Of a stretch of DNA of 40,079 nt, positions 1 through 5,944 are shown one piece after another; the first letter of the stretch is position 1; each line of letters opens with the position of its first letter. Both the position numbers and the translations under genes were made by a program. Origin of the DNA: a virus; the IMG/VR virus record IMGVR_UViG_3300027917_000086, positions 1 to 40,079 of that record, one strand, 5' to 3'. A model generated the notes under the pieces. That model searched no databases. It had not been told where the DNA came from and was given only the letters and a program-made list of their open reading frames with translations.

Positions 1-1190
1 ACGGCGCGAAGTCCGAGAAAAAGGGGACGGGGGACTAAATCCCCCAATCCCCGCCAGCAGGCAAGAAACCGAATACTTACAAACCAGCACAGCCAGATAT
101 GCTGTGATAGTTTCCCAGACTACCCGTTAGGGCACTACATACCCGCCTAACTGCTGGGGACAGGTTTGAAGATATGCAGTGTCACAGCACATTTGGCCAT
201 GCTGGCACAACCAAAACGAGTTGCTGTGAAGCAACCCCCGTCTGACACGGTCTAATGATTCGGTCATGCGCAGCATGACATTGAGCTACTGTGTCAATCC
301 TGAGACACAGGGTTCGATTGGCTCGTTTAGACACACTTTACCTATTACAATCCGTAACGATAAAGGTGTACCTCAACCAGTTCAGCGTGACCCAACAGCA
401 AGAGTTGCAAACCCCCCACTGTCGCATCCGACTTACAGTCATGGCGAATATTTCGCTCGTGTAAGGAAAGGATTTCCAGCTAGACCACACTCGCAGACCT
501 AATAAGATCGGACGTAGTCGGCATCCGACCCGACCCGCTGCGCGCCCCCTAACGAGCGCACTGAGCATGACCAATAAGCACTGGGAATCGACTTTGCGGA
601 CGTGCCTATCACATTGAGGATTTATGGACGTTTAATGCGTAAACTAGCATCTATCTAACGCGCTTACAGTGGAACTGTAGCCAGCGGGCTTGCGGCCCGG
701 AGGCGCGCATAGACGTAGCGTTTACTCCCGTGTCATCAGGTATCGCACCTTATAGACACGCTTTACATGCACCCTACGCTTTTTCAGCACGGCTTTCGCA
801 GCGATAGTTTAATCCGCACGATTCACGCACCGATGACTTATCGGCTATGCCGCGCTTCACGCTTGGACTATCCCTGTTATCCCGTACCTTCCGCGCAAGA
901 TGTTCCGAGACGGGAACAAACGTCCTATACCGTTTTATCGGTTATGGGAGGTGACAGACCGATAACCGTCCGCAGAATCTCAGACCCTACGCGCAGACTC
1001 CACCCCGCGCGAACAGACCCTACAGCGAGACTGCCGGTTTTACCGGACGTACCCAGCCCATGACGGGTTTAGCGCAGACTATGCGCACTCCCACCCTTTC
1101 GGTGCCGAGACGGCCCGATTATGGACCTAGACCGACGCCAACAGTGCGCCTATAGGTTGAAGGGCTACTTCAACGGCCTATAATGTCCAT
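1..1190. ncRNA. Candidate large structured non-coding RNA region
   Basis: No open frame here has a ribosome binding site or plausible protein composition, but perfect hairpins follow one another. Stems seen: 23-52 (GGGGA plus GGGGG arms), 88-106 (6 bp), 126-151 (6 bp), 220-235 (5 bp), 263-279 (7 bp, loop GCA), 289-310 (7 bp), 517-529 (5 bp), 680-704 (CGGGC stem and GCC/GGC stem separated by opposed AG and GA), 729-760 (6 bp enclosing a 4 bp stem), 901-918 (6 bp), 935-965 (8 bp), 1034-1046, 1072-1086 (5 bp), 1151-1182 (12 bp in two parts). Such a run suggests a folded RNA of the size class of the phage-associated GOLLD and ROOL RNAs, but I cannot assign a family or strand, and the left end is cut by the window. 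Confidence 0.45.
981..1032. repeat. Imperfect direct repeat within the hairpin region
   Basis: CAGACCCTACGCGCAGACT at 981-999 recurs as CAGACCCTACAGCGAGACT at 1014-1032, 33 nt apart start to start. A shorter GCGCAGACT echo lies at 1072-1080, inside a 5 bp hairpin. It may be a repeated RNA structural module or a protein binding site. Confidence 0.5.
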
Positions 1191-1196
1191 CCGAGA

Positions 1197-1216
1197 GCGC
1201 CCCAAGGTAGGGGCGC
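1197..1216. other. Perfect 7 bp GC hairpin downstream of the 1231-1584 gene
   Basis: GCGCCCC, loop AAGGTA, GGGGCGC. It begins 14 nt beyond the stop codon of the leftward gene and could end its transcript, but no T-run follows on the minus strand, so it is not a classic intrinsic terminator. With the 1151-1182 hairpin just beyond it, it may instead belong to the structured RNA region. Confidence 0.4.
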
Positions 1217-1230
1217 CTTGCGGGCGGACA

Positions 1231-1584
1231 CTATCCGCGCGCCTTGACGGTCTTGCCCCAGTCCGAGAACGCGGTACGGGTTGCGCCGACGGTCTGCGCT
1301 TTGCCGAGAATCTTCTCAGCGACGACCGCAGCGTTATCAGACCCAAAGTTCTTCTCGGACGGAGGGGTGTAGCCATGACCGTTCTCGGCCATGTACTCCA
1401 ACTGTCCGATAAGATCCTCGACGCGGGCAAGGATGTCCTCGCGCTCGTCGATGCCACATGCGGCGAGCGCATCGACTACGCGCTTGAACTTGGCCCCTTG
1501 CTTGTCGGCGCTATACGCGACGGCAGCAGCGTCGAACTGGGCCTCCGTAAGCGTACCCTGACTGATCGCGGTTGACGTAGACAT
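1231..1584 (-). CDS. Hypothetical protein, 117 aa
   Basis: No family recognised. The protein is acidic and Ala-rich with helical character (residues about 30-75 contain a charged amphipathic stretch) and no membrane segment or signal peptide. The start is supported by GGAG seven nucleotides before ATG; SD and start lie inside a 15 nt palindrome (1583-1597). GC content is higher than in the phage genes to the right, matching the left block. It is a single gene rather than part of the operons further right, with a long structured leader containing an inverted repeat at 1604-1646. Likely a phage early or accessory protein; function unknown. Confidence 0.75.
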   Translation of the reverse strand: MSTSTAISQGTLTEAQFDAAAVAYSADKQGAKFKRVVDALAACGIDEREDILARVEDLIGQLEYMAENGHGYTPPSEKNFGSDNAAVVAEKILGKAQTVGATRTAFSDWGKTVKARG

Positions 1585-1597
1585 AGGAGTCTCCTAT
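1583..1597 (-). promoter_or_regulatory. Palindrome covering SD and start codon
   Basis: On the coding strand ATAGGAG, A, CTCCTAT runs directly into the start codon of the 1231-1584 gene. The SD is therefore one arm of a perfect 15 nt inverted repeat whose other arm overlaps the first two bases of ATG. It could be an operator or a translational control site; a one-base centre is too tight for an ordinary RNA hairpin, so protein binding is more likely. Confidence 0.4.
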
Positions 1598-1603
1598 AAC
1601 TGC

Positions 1604-1646
1604 GTCGTCCCGCTACCAGACGCCCATCGTCCAATAACAGGACGAC
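1604..1646. other. Inverted repeat in the leader of the 1231-1584 gene
   Basis: GTCGTCC (1604-1610) pairs with GGACGAC (1640-1646) across a 29 nt loop that contains a GTCCAATAAC copy of the dispersed element. It lies about 20 nt upstream of the start codon on the transcribed strand, so it could shape the 5' leader. Confidence 0.35.
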
Positions 1647-1702
1647 AAGACCTAGGTATCATACGGAACTTATAGGGCGTGCGCCGTTCGACGCACTATG
1701 TT

Positions 1703-1721
1703 GCGCCTCGCTCTGAGGCGC
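1703..1721. other. Perfect 7 bp GC hairpin
   Basis: GCGCCTC, loop GCTCT, GAGGCGC. No T-run follows on either strand. It may be part of the long leader of the 1231-1584 gene or an independent structural element. Confidence 0.35.
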
Positions 1722-2379
1722 CCGGTTCCTTCCGATTGTACCCTAATAGTACGATATAATCCCCAGCGCGTCAAATACTTTTCTAGATTTTATTATTATC
1801 GCTCCATTCCAATAATAATCCGCTCCAGCATGACGAAAAATGGAAAGTTATCGGCACATTCCGATAATATCGATGCTAAAGTCTCGCTTACAAGGTCCGT
1901 TTTTTGACGCGAAGACGCACTTTAATTGTTAAAATCAAATTTTATTGTCCGATCATCCACAGTCCTGATATTTTCTTGATTTTTAGTATCAATAACCTTG
2001 CGGACCTTGTTTTTATCGCTAATATACCATAATAACCACGTCCCATCATTTCAAGTCCCATATAAACCGGCTTTTGGCTCTCAGTCCCATAATCTCCCCT
2101 TCTCTTTTCTGTCAAGCCTTTTCTTATCAGACCCAAAAGGATTTATCACACGCATAGTCAGATTACAGGACCGTCCGATAATCGCCACGGCGCAAAGTCC
2201 TATAACATTCTACTCTCGCCCTCGCCCGATAACCTTTTCCCCCCTTAGTCCCATAAGGGGCATCGCGCATCGTCCTATAGCCCAATGCCCGATAACCCAC
2301 CAACGTCCCATAATCGCAAAACGTCCTATAATGTTCAAGGCGCAAAGTCAGTGCGCAACGTTATCGGACCTAATTCGGG

Positions 2380-2425
2380 AAAAATTATAGGACCAGCAGG
2401 CTGCGCATCCCCGTTGGTCCTATAA
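2380..2425 (-). terminator. Intrinsic terminator built from two motif copies
   Basis: On the minus strand TTATAGGACCA (2425-2415) pairs perfectly with TGGTCCTATAA (2395-2385), followed by five T (2384-2380). It lies just past the last gene of the 4144-2432 operon. Both arms are copies of the dispersed GTCCTATAAC element in inverted orientation. Confidence 0.65.
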
Positions 2426-2431
2426 CTCAGA

Positions 2432-2635
2432 TCAGAATTTGGTCCTAATAAGACTCGGAGTTTTCCACGTCCGAGAACCACTAACCATCGTGTGCCATCC
2501 AAGTTCGATAACTCCAACGTCCCATAACTGCCCAGGGAAGTCTTGTTCCGAAATTGCGACAAAGTCTGATAACAAACTGATCGCTTCTTCGTCTGATAAC
2601 TCATCGTCAAGTCGTACTGCAACGTAGCGTGCCAT
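2432..2635 (-). CDS. Hypothetical acidic protein, 67 aa
   Basis: Last gene of the leftward operon. The start at 2635 is chosen because AAGGAG lies directly upstream, separated by CGATAAC; the frame continues open further upstream but without such a signal. The product has an acidic centre (residues 10-35, Asp/Glu with Leu-Ser-Asp) and ends with a basic tail. No family recognised; no membrane segment. Terminator follows immediately. Small size and operon position fit a phage early accessory protein. Confidence 0.75.
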   Translation of the reverse strand: MARYVAVRLDDELSDEEAISLLSDFVAISEQDFPGQLWDVGVIELGWHTMVSGSRTWKTPSLIRTKF

Positions 2636-2651
2636 GTTATCGCTCCTTTTT

Positions 2652-2948
2652 TTATGGGTCGTTGGCCATACGCTGCCATAGTTCCCATAACCCACATTGG
2701 TCCGATACTTTCCGAAGAACGTCAGCAGTCCAATAAACGTCGAACGGAGAATTCGTTTTTTCCAGTACCACGTTAACCCCGTGTACTCCGATAACTCGCT
2801 GCGGCCCCTGGGTCATGTCCGATAACTCTTGCTGCAATTTATCGGCAGCTTGTCGGTACTGCCGATAATATCGCATCGGAGCGTTTGTTGTGCCCAACAA
2901 CGTGAACAACCGATAATAACCCTTGGGCAGTGCTATTGACCTTCTCAT
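2652..2948 (-). CDS. Hypothetical protein, 98 aa
   Basis: The start codon follows the stop of the upstream gene directly (TAA then ATG), with GGAG a few bases earlier inside that gene, giving translational coupling. The product is basic in its first 35 residues with several Tyr and Arg, then carries a predicted amphipathic helix (residues 33-45) and a Trp-containing C-terminus. Family not recognised. Copies of the GATAAC element are embedded in the coding sequence. Confidence 0.7.
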   Translation of the reverse strand: MRRSIALPKGYYRLFTLLGTTNAPMRYYRQYRQAADKLQQELSDMTQGPQRVIGVHGVNVVLEKTNSPFDVYWTADVLRKVSDQCGLWELWQRMANDP

Positions 2949-3128
2949 TTATCGGCTCCAAAGTGCCAACAGAAAACATCCGATAAACAGGGCAAGAAAG
3001 CCCCATAACGATAGTGCAACCAAAGATCCGATAATCATCCAACCGATTGACCATCCTTCTTTGTTATCAGACCCAGGTGGCTGTGTGGCCCGATATTCGT
3101 GATAGCCTTGCTCGTCAAAGTTAAACAT
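2949..3128 (-). CDS. Small membrane protein, 59 aa
   Basis: The start is supported by GGAGG in the end of the upstream gene, followed by GACTGATAATG. Residues 1-28 are polar; residues 29-58 form a long hydrophobic segment (Ile, Leu, Val, Phe, Trp) that should span the membrane, leaving almost no C-terminal tail. No homologue recognised. It sits in the middle of the operon, overlapping signals with both neighbours. Small phage membrane proteins often act in host takeover, lysis or exclusion, but nothing here decides the role. Confidence 0.7.
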   Translation of the reverse strand: MFNFDEQGYHEYRATQPPGSDNKEGWSIGWMIIGSLVALSLWGFLALFIGCFLLALWSR

Positions 3129-3130
3129 TA

Positions 3131-3550
3131 TCAGTCCCTCCGACCGACAACGGACACACTGCCCGTTTGGTTATCAGACCTATACCCTCTCCATACGTAT
3201 GGACTAAGAGTAATCTTATCGGACAGCGCTGCGATAACGCCGAATCCGATAACTTGATTGGAGCAATGGAGCGCTAGGTCCGATACAGTCCGGCCCAACA
3301 ATTCATTCCCACTGTAGCACCGCTTATCGGGCACAAGCCACTTTCGTCCTATAACGGCGAGCACGATAAAGCGCCGCTTTAACCGCCGATGCCATGCCTC
3401 TAGGTCCGAGAACCTCAGAGCCACTTCAGTTATCGGTCCCTTCTCTTTCAATTCGTGCTTCAATTCATGGAGCGTCTCATAATACTGCCGAGATTCACGC
3501 TCCAGCCGGTCCCATAATCCCCACGTTCTGCGCTCTGACAAGTAGTTCAT
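3131..3550 (-). CDS. Hypothetical protein, 139 aa
   Basis: Largest gene of the left block. GAGG stands 7 nt before the ATG, which shares one base with the preceding TAA (GATAATG). The first 60 residues are highly charged and helical (Arg, Glu, Lys-rich, coiled-coil-like); the rest is mixed, with a Val-Ile-Gly segment where the GTTATCGGAC element is translated. No catalytic motif seen and no family recognised. Codon use is GC-balanced, unlike the AT-rich genes right of 5.9 kb. Confidence 0.7.
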   Translation of the reverse strand: MNYLSERRTWGLWDRLERESRQYYETLHELKHELKEKGPITEVALRFSDLEAWHRRLKRRFIVLAVIGRKWLVPDKRCYSGNELLGRTVSDLALHCSNQVIGFGVIAALSDKITLSPYVWRGYRSDNQTGSVSVVGRRD

Positions 3551-3861
3551 TATCGCGCCTCAAAACAACGTCCCGTATCCACGGGATAGTTATCGGTCCA
3601 GTTCTCATAACCTACGCCACAATGCCCATCAGCGAGATTATCGGTCTCAAAGGGACATCCCTCAAGTGCCTCTTCAATCCGATAATCTTCACCAAGCGTG
3701 TCCGTCCGATAATCATCGTCGCAATCAGGGTCCGGTAAGTCCGCGTCCGGTATTAGAATGCCGCCCACTTGTTCCAATAACTCGTAGGGGTCATCGTCCG
3801 AGAATTCCATTCTCTCAGAGTCCCATATTCTGCGCACGTTTTCGGGCACTGTAAGTGCCAT
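3550..3861 (-). CDS. Hypothetical acidic protein, 103 aa
   Basis: GGAGG lies 7 nt upstream of the ATG, which overlaps the previous stop by one base. The protein is strongly acidic (Asp/Glu-rich between residues 15 and 80), with three Cys in the second half. Very acidic small proteins are typical phage early products, including DNA mimics, but the resemblance is only compositional. Several Asp-Tyr-Arg-type strings are translations of the dispersed element. Confidence 0.7.
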   Translation of the reverse strand: MALTVPENVRRIWDSERMEFSDDDPYELLEQVGGILIPDADLPDPDCDDDYRTDTLGEDYRIEEALEGCPFETDNLADGHCGVGYENWTDNYPVDTGRCFEAR

Positions 3862-4037
3862 TATAAGACCTCCAACTCAAAGTCCGAAAAATCGTCGGTT
3901 TCGCCTAGGATGTCGGCGTCCGATAATTCCCGAGATTCTAGTTCGTCGATAGAGTCCAATAACTCCCGGCTCCAGCGCTCGAATTCAAGCGCGTGTTCGG
4001 CATGTTCCGAATCCAAGACAGGTCCGATATCTCTCAT
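3861..4037 (-). CDS. Hypothetical acidic protein, 58 aa
   Basis: ATG with GAGAGGA four nucleotides upstream; the start overlaps the previous gene's TGA and the stop overlaps the next start (TTATAATG). The product is rich in Glu, Asp and Leu and probably helical throughout. No family recognised. It lies second in the 4144-2432 operon. Confidence 0.65.
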   Translation of the reverse strand: MRDIGPVLDSEHAEHALEFERWSRELLDSIDELESRELSDADILGETDDFSDFELEVL

Positions 4038-4144
4038 AGTTCCTCTCCATTTTCAAGTCTCGCTTTATTGCGAGAGTATTGTTCCCATAACTCGTTTCTC
4101 GGAGGAAACAACCAAGACCTAATAACGTCCCATAATTTCCTCAT
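4034..4144 (-). CDS. Hypothetical peptide, 36 aa, first in operon
   Basis: First frame after the promoter at 4167-4194. GGAG lies nine nucleotides before the ATG and the stop overlaps the next start as ATGA. The product is basic with Trp at residues 5, 11 and 20. It could be a genuine small protein or a leader peptide coupling translation to the next gene; the coding length is too short to decide. Confidence 0.5.
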   Translation of the reverse strand: MRKLWDVIRSWLFPPRNELWEQYSRNKARLENGEEL

Positions 4145-4166
4145 AATCCGATTCTCCAGTATAACA

Positions 4167-4194
4167 AGCATACAATAGGGAAAACCATTGTCAA
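4167..4194 (-). promoter_or_regulatory. Sigma-70-type promoter of the 4144-2432 operon
   Basis: Minus-strand TTGACA (4194-4189), a 16 nt spacer and TATGCT (4172-4167). The last seven spacer bases are CCTATTG, exactly as in the promoter at 5355-5382. The first gene's ATG is 22 nt past the -10 element. Confidence 0.7.
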
Positions 4195-4273
4195 GTATTT
4201 TCAGTCCGTATATAAGAAATAAAAAGATTTATTTCACTTTAAGTCTGATATTCCAAGGTCCGGCCTACACTCA

Positions 4274-4292
4274 GGGAAAACGCAGTTTTCCC
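4274..4292. other. Perfect 8 bp hairpin
   Basis: GGGAAAAC, loop GCA, GTTTTCCC, about 80 nt upstream of the leftward promoter. It is symmetrical enough to be either an operator or an RNA hairpin in readthrough transcripts; no T-run adjoins it. Confidence 0.5.
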
Positions 4293-4526
4293 GATATTAT
4301 CGGTATGGTATGATAAGGTCGAACGTCACTATCAACATCCTATAATAACCTACTTACCAGTAGCATGACCAACAAGATTATTAGTTATCGAGACCCACTC
4401 AATCAGATTACCGGAACGTCCTATAAAACGCAAAACGCAACGCCCCATAACTAACCCATGCTGCACAGACCTCGCATGGTCCTATAACACCTCACGGCGG
4501 TCCGATAACAAATCGGTGAAGGTCCG

Positions 4527-4548
4527 AAAAAAAGGCCATCCTTGGCCT
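4527..4548 (-). terminator. Intrinsic terminator of the 5303-4562 operon
   Basis: On the minus strand AGGCCA, loop AGGA, TGGCCT, then a run of seven T (the last T of the stem is part of the run). It lies 14 nt past the stop of the last gene in the operon. Confidence 0.8.
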
Positions 4549-4561
4549 CAGAGGAGAGAGA

Positions 4562-4804
4562 TTATCGGAGAACGCAACGGGTTTGGTGTTGCGTAAGCGA
4601 ACACTCAAGGTCCGCATAACAGTGCTTGCACATGATCCGAGTTATCGGCCACGCGCTACACTGAGACTCTACATTGTGTGTCCCACATTCGGGACACTTG
4701 TACGTAGCGACAAAGCAGGAGTGAAGTCCCATAAATCCCCAGTTCTCGCCACAATCGTGTGTCCCATGATGCTCCACTCTTATCGGTCGTAGTTCGATGC
4801 TCAT
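4562..4804 (-). CDS. Zinc-ribbon-like small protein, 80 aa
   Basis: Start at 4804 chosen because GGAGG lies six nucleotides upstream. The sequence carries His and Cys near residues 11-30, then CPEC (about residues 38-41) and CKHC (about 58-61), the spacing of a two-knuckle zinc ribbon, with a further Cys near the C-terminus. Zinc ribbons of this size bind nucleic acid or partner proteins. It is last in the operon and followed by a terminator. The specific role is unknown. Confidence 0.7.
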   Translation of the reverse strand: MSIELRPIRVEHHGTHDCGENWGFMGLHSCFVATYKCPECGTHNVESQCSAWPITRIMCKHCYADLECSLTQHQTRCVLR

Positions 4805-4806
4805 CG

Positions 4807-4971
4807 TCAACCTCCAAACGTCCAATAACAAACTGTGTCGTGATCGTACACGAACGTCTGATAACCGTTGTTGCATCCCATTGCCAGCAGCGCTACCCAC
4901 AGTCCCATAAGGACTGCCGCCATCATTTCCAGTTTTGCTTCACGTGTCATGTATCGAATGCGAACGTTCAT
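4807..4971 (-). CDS. Small membrane or lipoprotein-like protein, 54 aa
   Basis: The ATG overlaps the previous stop (GATAATG). A basic N-terminus (Arg at 4, 6, 10) precedes a hydrophobic segment (about residues 15-32) ending in Leu-Leu-Ala-Met-Gly-Cys, which weakly resembles a lipobox; the 21 residues after it are polar. It may be an anchored peptide with an external tail. No family recognised. The stop lies 2 nt before the next start. Confidence 0.6.
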   Translation of the reverse strand: MNVRIRYMTREAKLEMMAAVLMGLWVALLAMGCNNGYQTFVYDHDTVCYWTFGG

Positions 4972-5153
4972 TATCGGCCGTCCCCGTCTTTCGTTGCCGT
5001 TCCACCAGCAGTCTGATAACCGAACGCCTCTAGTCTTGCCTGATGCGCTCGGATTGCAGACAACTTATTATCGGCCTCGATGACCTTCTCGGCAACCTCC
5101 CAAGGTCCGATACTGTCTTTGCGCCTTACGTCGTGTTGTACTTTATATCTCAT
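4971..5153 (-). CDS. Hypothetical protein, 60 aa
   Basis: Start supported by AGGAG followed by AGAGACG. The product is mixed-charge with a beta-like first half (alternating Tyr, Val, Trp) and a helical centre (residues 20-45). The pattern of a short beta hairpin followed by a helix with Ala-Ile-Arg-Ala recalls small phage proteins of the dsRNA-binding-like or DUF type, but no assignment is possible. Stop overlaps the next ATG by one base. Confidence 0.65.
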   Translation of the reverse strand: MRYKVQHDVRRKDSIGPWEVAEKVIEADNKLSAIRAHQARLEAFGYQTAGGTATKDGDGR

Positions 5154-5195
5154 CGTCTCTCTCCTGTTATCGGGCGCTGTCCTGCGCCTCTGAGT

Positions 5196-5303
5196 CTATC
5201 GTCGATACTTGCACGTGTCCAGTGATACTTTAACCATCATCGCTGTCAGAACAACTACCATTGCAGCGCCACTGTAAAGGATGTCGATCATATCGAAGGT
5301 CAT
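5196..5303 (-). CDS. Small membrane peptide, 35 aa, first in operon
   Basis: ATG preceded by CAGGAGCGATAACA, combining an SD with the start-associated GATAA. Residues 4-26 are hydrophobic (Ile, Leu, Val, Met, Ala) and should form one membrane helix; the tail is basic. First gene after the promoter at 5355-5382. Short, but promoter, SD and composition agree. Confidence 0.55.
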   Translation of the reverse strand: MTFDMIDILYSGAAMVVVLTAMMVKVSLDTCKYRR

Positions 5304-5354
5304 TGTTATCGCTCCTGTTCTTGTCGTCTCTTGTCGTCTCGTGCCCACACCCGA

Positions 5355-5382
5355 AGTCTACAATAGGCTGCGCCGCTGTCAA
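5355..5382 (-). promoter_or_regulatory. Sigma-70-type promoter of the 5303-4562 operon
   Basis: Minus-strand TTGACA (5382-5377), 16 nt spacer, TAGACT (5360-5355), with CCTATTG filling the end of the spacer as in the promoter at 4167-4194. A TTATCGGTC copy of the dispersed element abuts the -35 box upstream. Confidence 0.7.
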
Positions 5383-5808
5383 GACCGATAACCTATGATT
5401 CTGATTTTTTTCTGGAGGCGCCACCCTCGCTTAGTCCGATAATGCAAGCGGGGTCGTTGGTCGCTCCATGCGAGAAGGAAGCGCGAGCAGGTGGAGTCCG
5501 ATAACCGATTGGTGCTGGTGCGAGCATGATAAGGTATCATGTATTGGGTCCGATAAAGTGTTTTTTTTATATGATTTGCTGTGTCCGATCCCGAGCGCAG
5601 GTCCGATCATTATCGTCCACAGGTAGCATCAGTTCGTGATTATGGGACCACCCCCTTTCGTCCCATAACAAAGGTCCGATAACCGAGGGGTCGCCCAGTT
5701 TTTCATGAAGTCCGATAACGTTAGTGGGGGTCCGATAACGCGGGGGCCTCCACACTCAACAAGCCCCAAATTTCATCATTTTCTAAGAATCTTTTTTCTA
5801 ACAATCTT

Positions 5809-5828
5809 GAAATAGCTAGCGCTATTTC
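5809..5828. other. Perfect 8 bp hairpin at the composition boundary
   Basis: GAAATAGC, TAGC, GCTATTTC. It sits where the GTCCNATAAC-rich DNA gives way to AT-rich phage genes, upstream of the first rightward gene. It may be a terminator (poly-T runs follow near 5863), an operator or a recombination remnant. Confidence 0.5.
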
Positions 5829-5944
5829 CGAACCTTCAACGGCCCCCGGATCGGACCATACTTTTTTTTTCGTTTTCCTGATACTTTTTCGTCTAGCTGG
5901 GTATAATAGGGTAACTTCGTCATCTTGGAATAAAGGAACGTATT

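Larger units (their letters stand above)
1598..2379. other. Gene-poor stretch dense in GTCCNATAAC elements
   Basis: No frame here has both a ribosome binding site and a natural composition; the apparent frames are low-complexity translations of the repeated decamer (for example Tyr-Arg-Thr strings). Contents: a GC hairpin at 1703-1721, an AT-rich patch near 1760-1890, and from about 1950 onward a GTCCNATAAC variant every few tens of bases. The stretch lies downstream of the 2380-2425 terminator and upstream of the 1231-1584 gene, so it should contain that gene's promoter, which I could not place. Confidence 0.5.
4195..4561. other. Intergenic region between two leftward operons
   Basis: No supported gene. 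It holds the terminator of the upstream operon (4527-4548), many GTCCNATAAC variants, a perfect hairpin at 4274-4292 (GGGAAAAC, GCA, GTTTTCCC) followed at once by CCGATATTATCGG, an inverted pair of the dispersed element, and an AT-rich patch upstream of the 4189 promoter. Confidence 0.6.
1600..5760. repeat. Dispersed decamer family, consensus GTCCNATAAC
   Basis: Variants of GTCCGATAAC and its complement GTTATCGGAC occur in both orientations throughout this block, often tens of bases apart. Clear copies include GTCCGATAA at 2173, 2817, 4500, 5434, 5497, 5549, 5671, 5710 and 5731. Common variants change the fifth base (GTCCTATAAC near 2196, 2418, 3350, 4480; GTCCCATAA near 2083, 2518, 4735, 5655; GTCCAATAA near 1629, 2726, 4822) or the fourth (GTCTGATAAC near 2559, 2590, 4856, 5010). 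They lie in intergenic DNA and in genes, in different reading phases (read as Leu-Ser-Asp, Val-Ile-Gly or Tyr-Arg-Thr), so the constraint is on DNA or RNA rather than protein. Sparse copies occur left of 1,600; right of 5,800 the element is essentially absent. Confidence 0.8.
5304..5944. other. Gene-poor junction between the two halves of the window
   Basis: No gene supported. It contains the leftward promoter (5355-5382), at least six exact GTCCGATAA copies between 5434 and 5740 mostly in the same orientation, a 7 bp hairpin at 5525-5541 (CATGATA, AGG, TATCATG), a T8 run near 5561, a perfect hairpin at 5809-5828, and the start of the AT-rich half. A GTATAAT box near 5901-5907 may serve the gene at 5945. 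Confidence 0.6.

Noticed and set aside
29-45. T-arm-like hairpin GGGGG-ACTAAAT-CCCCC, suggestive of a tRNA or tmRNA 3' end
   Set aside because: The 7 nt loop lacks the TTC start, and no acceptor, D or anticodon arm could be placed around it.
309-325. GGGTTCGATTGG, like a tRNA T-loop
   Set aside because: The flanking bases do not pair as a 5 bp T-stem, and part of the segment is used in the 289-310 hairpin.
266-1063. Rightward frames of 78 and 98 codons in the left end
   Set aside because: No ribosome site, Pro/Arg-rich irregular composition, and they run through strong hairpins.
1-1190. Group I or group II intron
   Set aside because: No convincing group II domain V or group I P7 core was found, and no intron-encoded protein.
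1942-2345. Leftward frames with Tyr-Arg-Thr and Tyr-Gly-Thr repeats
   Set aside because: They are translations of the dispersed decamer, without SD or natural composition.
1600-5760. CRISPR array or tandem iterons
   Set aside because: The repeated element is only about 10 bp, occurs in both orientations with irregular spacing and lies within genes; there are no spacers of fixed length.
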